Shown piece after piece: positions 7,994 through 14,681 of a DNA stretch of 59,081 bases (positions are counted from its first letter, which is position 1; the number at the start of each line of letters is the position of its first letter). The position numbers and the translations under genes are program-made. The stretch is from Desulfobacteraceae bacterium (lineage in GTDB: Bacteria; Desulfobacterota; Desulfobacteria; Desulfobacterales; Desulfosarcinaceae), in NCBI GenBank assembly GCA_024230435.1, contig JAAERL010000402.1:1-59081 (forward strand), given 5' to 3'. The notes below the pieces were generated by a model, which saw only the letters and a program-made list of their open reading frames with translations, made no database searches and was not told the DNA's origin.

Positions 7994-9427
7994 TTAATTG
8001 CAGCGGGTTTTTTCAACAATATTTACAAACGCCACCGCTTTTTCCTCCATTTGCCCGATGTGATTTTCCACGGCCCGGCTAAGCAGGCTGTGGGCCAGCA
8101 TGATGGGAATCGCCACCGACAGCCCCAGCATTGTGGTAACTAAAGCTTCCGAAATACCGCCGGACATCATGCGAGGATCTCCCGTTCCATGATGGGTAAT
8201 GACTTGAAAAGTTTCGATCATACCGGTAACCGTTCCAAGCAAACCCAGCAAAGGTGCGATGGCGGCCAGTATTTCCAAAGTCGACAAAAACCTTTCCAGG
8301 ACCGGGATTTGCCTTAAAATCGCCTCCTGAAGAGCATTTTCCATATCCTCGCGCCCCATTCTCCGGCAGTTCAGTCCGGCGGTCACCACCCTGGCGACGG
8401 GTTTTGACTTATAGCGGCGGCAAAGCTGGACGCACTCGTCCCATAACCGGGTAGCAGCCAGCGTTTCAATTTTTTGTATAAATCCATCCGAATCGAGCCG
8501 TTTGCGTACCAAAAAGATGATCCGTTCTGCAATAAGCACACTTGCCAGCACAAAAATGGCCAGTATCGGCCATACAATCAGCCCGGCGTTACGAATTTGC
8601 TCCCACAGGCTCGATGTGTTTGTCAATTGCCTCAACGCACCCCCGCGAGAGATATCGATGGGAACGGATTCGCTTTTTCCATCCATATACTGTGCAAGCT
8701 GTTTTTGTATCCGGCCAGCGGGCAGTCTCGACAGGGCAAACAATTTGCGCCCTGAAGGCGAATAACTCAAAAAGCCCGTTTGCCCGTCTATTCGGTAGGC
8801 AGAGGTGAAATTGCCCAGAAACAAAATTTGAGCCTCAACCCGGAACCCCTTGCGGTTCACTATAGCGCCCCGGGTAACCTCCACTTGACCGGAAACCTGT
8901 ATTTCATTGATCAATAAGGTTGTCATCCGGCGTATGTCATCCATTGCGGGAAACCTAATTTGTCCGGCAATGGATTTTAAAAAATCAGTGTCTTGACCAA
9001 CCAGCGCATTACGCGGGCTTTGTTCTATCAATGATCCGGTATCTTTTGCACTGACCCGGACAACACCGGCTAATTCATGCATCATTTTGTCCATTTGCGA
9101 TAGGCCCGAATCAAGCTTGCCCTCTTGTTCTTCCAGGCTCCGGGATTGAGCTTCCAGCGTTTTTACTGAAGCCGAAAGCCGCCGATTTTCTGCTTTGAGT
9201 TCTTCTATAGCCTTACGCAGCGCATTTTTGTCATTGATGATACGCTCACGGCTTGCTTTAGCCGCCTGATCAGCGGCTTTTTTTTCAGATACCGCCTTTT
9301 CCATCAATTCATTTTGAATTTGCCGGGCGCGTATCGTCATATCGCGCATGTCCTGGGCGCACACACCGTGACAAAACACAAGCATGGCAAAAAGCAAAGC
9401 CGCCGCATATCCTTTTATTCTTATCAT
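7994..9427 (-). CDS. TtpC-like ExbB-family protein with periplasmic extension
   Basis: The 477-residue protein begins with a signal peptide (about 1-24, ending VCAQ), then a coiled coil (about 30-115, rich in K, E and Q) and a periplasmic domain with YRIDGQTGFLSYSPSG. The C-terminal half (about 280-470) is a MotA/TolQ/ExbB channel domain with IAPLLGLLGTVTGMIETF. This architecture matches TtpC of Vibrio TonB2 systems, an extra component needed for those systems. Its ATG overlaps the stop of the DUF3450 gene (ATGA), indicating coupling. Confidence 0.85.
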   Translation of the reverse strand: MIRIKGYAAALLFAMLVFCHGVCAQDMRDMTIRARQIQNELMEKAVSEKKAADQAAKASRERIINDKNALRKAIEELKAENRRLSASVKTLEAQSRSLEEQEGKLDSGLSQMDKMMHELAGVVRVSAKDTGSLIEQSPRNALVGQDTDFLKSIAGQIRFPAMDDIRRMTTLLINEIQVSGQVEVTRGAIVNRKGFRVEAQILFLGNFTSAYRIDGQTGFLSYSPSGRKLFALSRLPAGRIQKQLAQYMDGKSESVPIDISRGGALRQLTNTSSLWEQIRNAGLIVWPILAIFVLASVLIAERIIFLVRKRLDSDGFIQKIETLAATRLWDECVQLCRRYKSKPVARVVTAGLNCRRMGREDMENALQEAILRQIPVLERFLSTLEILAAIAPLLGLLGTVTGMIETFQVITHHGTGDPRMMSGGISEALVTTMLGLSVAIPIMLAHSLLSRAVENHIGQMEEKAVAFVNIVEKTRCN

Positions 9428-10197
9428 TGCACCGTCATCTTTCCTAAAGGAAGATCCAACAACTCTACCGGCCGCTGTTTTGCACCGATTTCAATGGCCT
9501 TCTGAATCGAACGGTTATAATGTCCGGGAAGCGGCCTCCAGCCTGAAGCGGCGGTATCGAAGTAGCCGCATCGCTGATGATCGAGAGTTTGGTAAAAAAG
9601 ACTGACTCTGCCCAAGCGCAGTATATTGACTAAACACATGGCCTGATCCACTAAAATGGTTTCCTGGCAAACCTCAATGGTGTTTGCATATTCCGCCTCA
9701 ACCAGCAGCGCCTCCATGGTTTTGCGCAATTTTTCGCTTGTAGTCACCTCGGGATCTTGCGTCATACGAACCAATTTGCCGATCCGGTTCTTCCTTTCAG
9801 AAGATAAAAACGGCATATCTTCAGCCACCTGCTGGCGAAGCTTTTCCACCAATTCCAGAATAAAAGGATTGATACGCTCCAATATCAATTCACTATCTGT
9901 CAATTGCTTTTTCTTGACCGCAATGCGCTGTTGTGCAGCAAAAGTTTGCTGTTCAAGCTGATTTTTGCTGTCCAGCAGTACTTTTTGCCTTTGCTCCAAT
10001 TGCTCGTAAAGCATCAGCAGCTTTTTTCGTTCTAAGGACCAGCTCTCTTCTTGCTTTTGTGTTTTTTGCCTAATTTCAACTGATGTCCCGGTAATTTTTT
10101 CCACCTGAGCGCCAACACCGTTTTCTATAGCAAGAGCAGGCAAGGCATACATTATCAACAAAACACCGGGCAGCAGCATCCGAAAACTTGCTATCAC
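9424..10197 (-). CDS. DUF3450 family periplasmic coiled-coil protein
   Basis: The 257-residue product has a signal peptide (about 1-24, ending ALA), a long coiled coil (about 35-100) and a C-terminal domain with RCGYFDTAASGWRPLPGHY. DUF3450 proteins regularly stand first in TtpC/ExbB/ExbD/TonB operons, as here. The GTG start at 10197 has AAAGGGA upstream; no better start is seen. It likely assembles with the TtpC-like protein in the periplasm (inference from gene order). It is the first gene of the six-gene operon, so a promoter should lie in 10198-10320. Confidence 0.82.
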   Translation of the reverse strand: MIASFRMLLPGVLLIMYALPALAIENGVGAQVEKITGTSVEIRQKTQKQEESWSLERKKLLMLYEQLEQRQKVLLDSKNQLEQQTFAAQQRIAVKKKQLTDSELILERINPFILELVEKLRQQVAEDMPFLSSERKNRIGKLVRMTQDPEVTTSEKLRKTMEALLVEAEYANTIEVCQETILVDQAMCLVNILRLGRVSLFYQTLDHQRCGYFDTAASGWRPLPGHYNRSIQKAIEIGAKQRPVELLDLPLGKMTVQ

Positions 10198-10511
10198 TTT
10201 TTCCCTTTCATTAGCCCACGGCTACAGAAGCGGGCCCATCTGCGATTTGCACGCAGTTTTCTGTTAAGCCCAAATTTCAAGCATCTGAACAAAAGGGATA
10301 ATTTTAATTGAAAAATGCAATGCAAGTCAATACCTGTTACCAGGCATTGGCCTTATGAAAAAGGCGCCTTCATAGCGAATGAGAATGTTACACAAATCAT
10401 TGCTGGCGCAGGCTATGGCATAAACCGCGAATTCTGGAGCACCCGCTTTGCCCTCCAGAACGCTATGGGCCGCCGCACCGCCGCCGGCGATGGTAAGCAA
10501 GGGTAATATTT
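10198..10511. other. Divergent intergenic region before the TonB operon
   Basis: It contains a small hairpin (GCCC/GGGC arms near 10217-10240) in the likely leader of the TonB operon. The reverse strand of about 10335-10505 is open and has fairly codon-like composition (SVLEGKAGAPEFAVY), so it may be a gene scrap. No Fur box or known riboswitch was recognised. Confidence 0.3.
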
Positions 10512-10736
10512 ATGCAAGAAAATAATCTCGAAAAAGATGTCCTTTGGGGAATGGATCAAATTCGACCGGTTTTGTGCAATGCAAGCGAACCTACAGTTTT
10601 AAAGTGGTACAGGGAATATGAAAAATTCCCTATCCGTAAATTGGGCACGCAATGGGTGCCATCCCGGTCACAATTGCAGGAATGGTGGGAAAAGTTTGTT
10701 ACAGGGGAAATATCCACAAAAAATCATAGTCCTTAA
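10512..10736 (+). CDS. Small helix-turn-helix protein, excisionase/AlpA-like
   Basis: The 74-residue protein has a central MerR/excisionase-like winged helix: a specificity helix region ASEPTVLKWYREY (about 24-36), then a wing and PSRSQLQEWWEKF (about 50-62), where such proteins usually read 'rv...dleawi'. It probably binds DNA as a regulator or recombination directionality factor. AAGGG lies eight bases before the ATG. It stands 102 bp before the nuclease-like gene on the same strand and may regulate it. No integrase is present nearby. Family-level call only. Confidence 0.6.
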   Translation: MQENNLEKDVLWGMDQIRPVLCNASEPTVLKWYREYEKFPIRKLGTQWVPSRSQLQEWWEKFVTGEISTKNHSP

Positions 10737-10838
10737 AACTAATGATTACAGTTTTAATTTTTTGTTCAAAACAAAATTCACTTAATGTAAAATCATTGAA
10801 TAATACGGCCAAAGCAAAATAAAGATAAGGCATTTATA

Positions 10839-11726
10839 ATGGATAAAATAAAACGCAAACGAAAAAAGCAAACCAGACATATCGGTTATGCTAAACTTTT
10901 CAAGAACAGTCTGCCACAGATAGTCATTGAAAAACTTCCTGAGTGCAAAAATGAATTAGAAAGGGCTATTGTCGATAAATTTATAAGTGCTTTAGCACAT
11001 TATTACAATAGGATTATCGAGGATATAGAAAAAATAGATGATAGGCCGGATTTTATAGGAAAGGAAGGTGGAGACACAATTTTCATAGAGATCACAGAAC
11101 TTGCGAATGAAAAGCAACATGAATTATTTTTCGGTATACGAAAAAAATACGAAACTGCGATTATTGATGGAATTAGTGATATCTTAACCAATTTTAATGG
11201 ATTGCATATTGGGCTTGACGATCAATACCAAAAGACTCTCTATCCAAGATCAAATTCGAAAAAAGGTAAAATAATTGTCAAAACTTTCATTGATAACATA
11301 ATTAGACATGCAGACGAATTAGTAAACTTAAAGAATCGCCATTTTAAATTTTACGAATGGCAAAATGAAGATGGAAAACCGTATATTGGAATTTATGTAT
11401 ATAGAATAGCACCTAAAAATTCCAGAATACCTGCTCAAATTTGTTTTCCCGAACATTTTCCAGAACCAGTGGATACGGTACATTCTCTTTTAACAAAAAC
11501 TATCCAAAAAAAGATTGAAAAAAATTATAAAGAAAGCCCTTTGATTTTGCTAATATATGAGGCATCTAATATGTCAGTGTTTGGGTACCCGGATGCAATT
11601 AATAAAGCTCAGGATTTACTTAAAAAAGAAAACCACCCATTCCAGGAAGTCTGGTATATTTACCTATTACCTATTGGAAGCATTAGCCCGTTATTAAAAA
11701 TTTACCCTGACGCCGAAGCTGAGTAG
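10839..11726 (+). CDS. Hypothetical protein, possible PD-(D/E)XK-like nuclease fold
   Basis: The 295-residue soluble protein starts with a very basic tail (KIKRKRKKQTR). Around residues 69-89 it has RPDFIGKEGGDTIFIEITEL, that is D71 followed by E84-I-T-E87 at the end of a predicted strand. This spacing fits the D...ExK core of restriction-like nucleases, but Lys is replaced by Thr, so activity is uncertain. An upstream helix with E41 could provide a further acidic residue. The composition is AT-rich, unlike the TonB operon. It is the first large gene of the island at 10.5-17.3 kb and is followed by repeat C1. Confidence 0.5.
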   Translation: MDKIKRKRKKQTRHIGYAKLFKNSLPQIVIEKLPECKNELERAIVDKFISALAHYYNRIIEDIEKIDDRPDFIGKEGGDTIFIEITELANEKQHELFFGIRKKYETAIIDGISDILTNFNGLHIGLDDQYQKTLYPRSNSKKGKIIVKTFIDNIIRHADELVNLKNRHFKFYEWQNEDGKPYIGIYVYRIAPKNSRIPAQICFPEHFPEPVDTVHSLLTKTIQKKIEKNYKESPLILLIYEASNMSVFGYPDAINKAQDLLKKENHPFQEVWYIYLLPIGSISPLLKIYPDAEAE

Positions 11727-11769
11727 ATACTATGAAGGATCTTGCATCGCTCGCTTAAAATGCACGCAT

Positions 11770-11932
11770 AGCGCCGTAGGTCGGATCACGTTCCTCGATC
11801 CGACAATAAGCTGATATTATATAATTTATAAATTACAATCAGGGACAATTGATACCTTCTCAAATTGCCGTTGTTCATGGTTTCGTTAGCCTGTTGTCGG
11901 CTTGATGGACCTTTAAGCCGACCTACACCGCT
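11770..11932. repeat. Repeat family C, copy 1 (full length)
   Basis: The 163-bp element has inverted ends AGCGCCGTAGGTCGG and CCGACCTACACCGCT. Each end holds a hairpin: GTCGGATC...GATCCGAC on the left and GTCGGCTT...AAGCCGAC on the right, joined by an AT-rich spacer. Six copies in one orientation occur between 11.7 and 14.7 kb. The structure (two hairpins, short, no ORF of its own) fits a REP-pair/BIME or MITE-type element. Confidence 0.85.
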
Positions 11933-11987
11933 AAATGGCTCATAAGTGGTGGCCGATGTTAAAATCAAGCACGAAGTTTGTTATGCA

Positions 11988-12476
11988 TCATGGTTTTAAA
12001 TCGTACTTTTGCCTTATTGATTTATTAACAAATTCTGCAGTAAAAACCAACTCTTCGATCTCCGGCTTATCCTTATAGCAAACAATTATATTTGTAATTC
12101 TGTACTTGGAAACAGTATAACTATCTCCACCACTGGTTGTTGTCGTTGTTTCAATATTAGAATAGTCGCCTATGCTGAACATGCTGCCTGTGGTGCGTGA
12201 CCTTGTTGGAGTTTTGCGCGTATAGTCTTTCGATTTTCTGTCAGACTCAACAATTACAAAATATTTAAAGCCGTTCTTCAGGGTGACTTCTGCTGAACGA
12301 AGTAGGGTAAAATCGGTTATCCGTTCAAGTCCGGTATAACCATTTCCCCGGAATGAGACCTGAAAAAGGTTTTCCCCGAGCTGTGCTTCAGAGTAACCAC
12401 CTTCAAAACCACTTTTCTGATATGGCGTGGCACAGCCAAACAAAATTAAAGCTAATAGTGCTAATAATATTCTCAT
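11988..12476 (-). CDS. Lipoprotein of the CC0125/CC1285 type
   Basis: The 162-residue product has a lipoprotein signal with lipobox LFGC (Cys15). The conserved core is FEGGYSEAQLGENLFQVSF (24-42), then GNGYTGLERITDFTLLRSAE (45-64), a pattern I associate with conserved proteobacterial lipoproteins annotated CC0125/CC1285. Members are small outer-membrane or periplasmic lipoproteins without a known role. A Ser/Thr-rich loop follows (GDYSNIETTTTTSGGDSY). It is bracketed on both sides by family C repeats, and no partner gene is adjacent. Confidence 0.7.
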   Translation of the reverse strand: MRILLALLALILFGCATPYQKSGFEGGYSEAQLGENLFQVSFRGNGYTGLERITDFTLLRSAEVTLKNGFKYFVIVESDRKSKDYTRKTPTRSRTTGSMFSIGDYSNIETTTTTSGGDSYTVSKYRITNIIVCYKDKPEIEELVFTAEFVNKSIRQKYDLKP

Positions 12477-12494
12477 AAGCCAGAACCACTATCC

Positions 12495-12657
12495 AGCGCC
12501 GTACGTCGGGTCACGTTCCTCGATCCGACAATTAGCTGATATTATATAATTTATAAATTACAATCAGGGAAAATTGATACCTTCTCAAATTGCCGTTGTT
12601 CATGGTTTCGTTAGCCTGTTGTCGGCTTGATGGACCTTTAAGCCGACCTACACCGCT
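12495..12657. repeat. Repeat family C, copy 2 (full length)
   Basis: The length and order match copy 1, with a few substitutions in the left terminus (GTACGTCGGGTCACG). The left hairpin is therefore weakened. It lies between the lipoprotein gene and a truncated reading frame. Confidence 0.85.
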
Positions 12658-12735
12658 TTCTCGCGCATTTCTAAACGATTTAAAACCAAAACAAAGATCT
12701 AAGAATGCCTTTAATCTTTTCGAATTTACATCCAT
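12658..12735 (-). pseudogene. 5' gene scrap cut by repeat C2
   Basis: From an ATG at 12735 a frame reads about 26 residues (MDVNSKRLKAFLDLCFGFKS and on) and then runs directly into repeat C2, which replaces the rest. It may be the start of a gene disrupted by the repeat, or chance. No family can be assigned from so little. Confidence 0.3.
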
Positions 12736-12797
12736 AATATCAGAAAGATGTCGAACTGGAAGATCGTAATTCGACCTACGTTGCTACATGAGCATGA

Positions 12798-13691
12798 TTA
12801 GTTATTTTTTTCCTCATATTCTAATTGACGATCCTCTCTTTCCAACTCTTTTGCTTCATAATATTCATCAACAAGGATTTTTGTTTTTTCAATATCTATA
12901 TTGGAAAGAAATCGCTCAAATTCCTCAATTGAATCGATTGTATTTGCAACATCAGCTTTTGAGGGTTCACGTCTACCATGAGCCACAAGGTTTCTCAATC
13001 GTCTCGCTTCATCAAGTCTCTCACCTAATTTTTCAGGCAGATCAATACCAAATTTTTCAAAATATCTTGGAGAAGTCATATACCATACAGGACGCGTTCG
13101 GAGTTTGTTTTCTATCCCAAATTTTTTACCGAATTCTCTTGAAATACCTTCAAAATAGGTCATTGCTGAAAGCAAAGCACCTAATGAGTGAACTTTTGAA
13201 AGTTTTTTCAAATTTTCCAGTTCAGTATCATCGTTTGGTTCTCGCATTCTATATGCAGTTAATTCCTTTTCTTCTACAAATTGAGCGAGTACTTCATTGA
13301 AGTCTTGATTATAATGAGTTTTTAAGACTTCTTTAAAAAAATTATGAACAATATCCATGTAGAAAATTGATGTAAGTTTATTAGGTGAGCCAAATCGATG
13401 CTGAAGTGCATTTCTTTCGTCTATTAGTAGCTCAATTTTGTTTAAAAATGGGATGGGCACTTCATTTTTTTGAAGTATCTCTATACAACTGTGAATGGTA
13501 ATGGTTTCTTTAGGATTTTTATAAATTGATGTTTCTGAATCTAAAACCATATCTTTAAGTATCAATTCAATAGAATTTGCTAAATGTAAAATAACAAGTT
13601 TTCTATCCAGTTCTTCTGCTGAATTAAAGTGAGAGATAGAATGACCAAGCAATTCCATTGAACTTTGAAATAAAGGTGATTCAATTGCCAT
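12798..13691 (-). CDS. Tandem HEPN-domain protein, predicted ribonuclease
   Basis: The 297-residue protein has two all-helical halves, each ending with the HEPN catalytic motif R-N-x3-H: R93-NALQ-H98 in the first and R233-NLVA-H238 in the second. In HEPN RNases the Arg and His of two facing motifs form the active site, so one chain could supply both. HEPN proteins often act as toxins or defence effectors (known for the superfamily). The ATG at 13691 has an AGGAGG site five bases upstream; an extension to 13772 has no such support. No antitoxin-like nucleotidyltransferase lies beside it. It is AT-rich and bracketed by family C repeats. The enzymatic role is inferred from motifs only. Confidence 0.65.
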   Translation of the reverse strand: MAIESPLFQSSMELLGHSISHFNSAEELDRKLVILHLANSIELILKDMVLDSETSIYKNPKETITIHSCIEILQKNEVPIPFLNKIELLIDERNALQHRFGSPNKLTSIFYMDIVHNFFKEVLKTHYNQDFNEVLAQFVEEKELTAYRMREPNDDTELENLKKLSKVHSLGALLSAMTYFEGISREFGKKFGIENKLRTRPVWYMTSPRYFEKFGIDLPEKLGERLDEARRLRNLVAHGRREPSKADVANTIDSIEEFERFLSNIDIEKTKILVDEYYEAKELEREDRQLEYEEKNN

Positions 13692-13837
13692 ATTACCTCC
13701 TATAATATTAAGGGTAACATTTTTATTGTATTTTCGTAGGTGCAAACTAATTTTATATGACCGATATGTCAAGGAATTGGTTTGTTTATGCGTGAAGCAT
13801 TGATGAGTCGAACAAAGCGCCGTAGATACTATGAAGC

Positions 13838-13997
13838 TCCGTAGGTCGGATCACGTTCCTCGATCCGACAATTAGCTGATATTATATAATTTATAAATTA
13901 CAATCAGGGACAATTGATACCTTCTCAAATTGCCGTTGTTCATGGTTTCGTTAGCCTGTTGTCGGCTTGATGGACCTTTAAGCCGACCTACACCGCT
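13838..13997. repeat. Repeat family C, copy 3
   Basis: Nearly full length. Its left end is preceded by an extra partial terminus (AGCGCCGTAGATACTATGAA) before CTCCGTAGGTCGG, so the outer edge has been rearranged. It is joined without spacer to copy 4. Confidence 0.82.
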
Positions 13998-14117
13998 GAT
14001 ATTATTTAATTTATAAATTACAATCAGGGAAAATTGATACCTTCTCAAATTGCCGTTGTTCATGGTTTCGTTAGCCTGTTGTCGGCTTGATGGACCTTTA
14101 AGCCGACCTACACCGCT
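13998..14117. repeat. Repeat family C, copy 4 (left-truncated, tandem)
   Basis: It lacks the left hairpin and begins at the GATATTATTTAATTTATAAATT spacer directly after the CACCGCT end of copy 3. The junction CACCGCT-GATATT replaces the usual AGCTGATATT, consistent with recombination or slippage at the shared GCTGATATT. Confidence 0.8.
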
Positions 14118-14201
14118 ACGATTGCGTCTATGAGCTTGCATGAGAAATGGATCCCAATTGAAAGTTGCAATGATATCTTTTTCCCGAAGACCTAACACCA
14201 A
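14118..14201 (-). pseudogene. Remnant resembling a SIR2-like domain protein
   Basis: On the minus strand the 96 bp between repeats C4 and C5 read LREKDIIATFNWDPFLMQA, then HRRN, before running into repeat sequence. The KD.IATFNWDPFL pattern resembles the start of SIR2-like proteins that occur in phage defence loci. Both ends are cut by repeats, so this is at most a 28-residue relic. The call rests on one motif. Confidence 0.4.
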
Positions 14202-14213
14202 ATAATCATAAAT

Positions 14214-14384
14214 AGCGCCGTAGGTCGGATCACGTTCCTCGATCCGACAATTAGCTGATATTATTTAATTTATAAATTACAATCAGGGACAATTGATACC
14301 TTCTCAAATTGACGTTGTTCATGGTTTCGTTAGACTTTTAGCCTGTTGTCGGCTTGATGGACCTTTAAGCCGACCTACACCGCT
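14214..14384. repeat. Repeat family C, copy 5
   Basis: Full-length copy with an 8-9 bp insertion (GTTAGACTTTTAGCC instead of GTTAGCC). Both hairpins are intact. Confidence 0.85.
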
Positions 14385-14392
14385 GTTCTGAG

Positions 14393-14440
14393 AGCGTCAT
14401 TTTGAAAAAGAGGTCATTCTGTTAAATGTCCGCTGGTATT
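14393..14440 (+). pseudogene. IS6-family transposase scrap
   Basis: About 48 bp (CGTCATTTTGAAAAAGAGGT onward) match the 5' part of the IS6-like transposase remnant at 22865-22910 with only a few changes; the matching peptide there is RHFEKEIILLNVRWY. Only this block survives, between repeats C5 and C6. Confidence 0.6.
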
Positions 14441-14565
14441 TATCGCCGATACCGGCGGATTCGTTCTTTTGTGTCTTTTATTCCAAATCCTTTCAAACCA
14501 ACAGGAAATTGGGACAGGCACATAATGCGAAGGCAAGGACAAAAAATGGGACTGGTAATCTATGC

Positions 14566-14681
14566 AGCGCCGTAGGTCGGATCACGTTCCTCGATCCGAC
14601 AATCAGCTGATATTATATAATTTATAAGTTACAATCAGCCTGTTGTCGGCTTGATGGACCTTTAAGCCGACCTACACCGCT
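14566..14681. repeat. Repeat family C, copy 6 (internally deleted)
   Basis: Both terminal hairpins are present, but about 47 bp of the centre are missing (AATCAGGGACAA through GTTTCGTTAG). Its right end AGCGGTGTAGG (minus strand) overlaps the TAG stop of the OLD-like gene. Confidence 0.85.

Noticed and set aside
11810-11932. Minus-strand reading frames ending in a shared GRLKGPSSRQQANETM-type peptide at several places
   Set aside because: This peptide is just the translation of repeat family C; it recurs wherever the repeat does and has no independent start signals.
11770-14681. Family C repeats as integron attC sites with gene cassettes
   Set aside because: No GTTRRRY/RYYYAAC core pairs flank the elements, genes between them point in both directions relative to the upstream gene, and no integron integrase is present. 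The hairpin structure fits REP/MITE elements better.
11770-14681. CRISPR array
   Set aside because: Repeats are about 160 bp with irregular, gene-sized spacers; no short direct repeats with uniform spacers and no cas genes.
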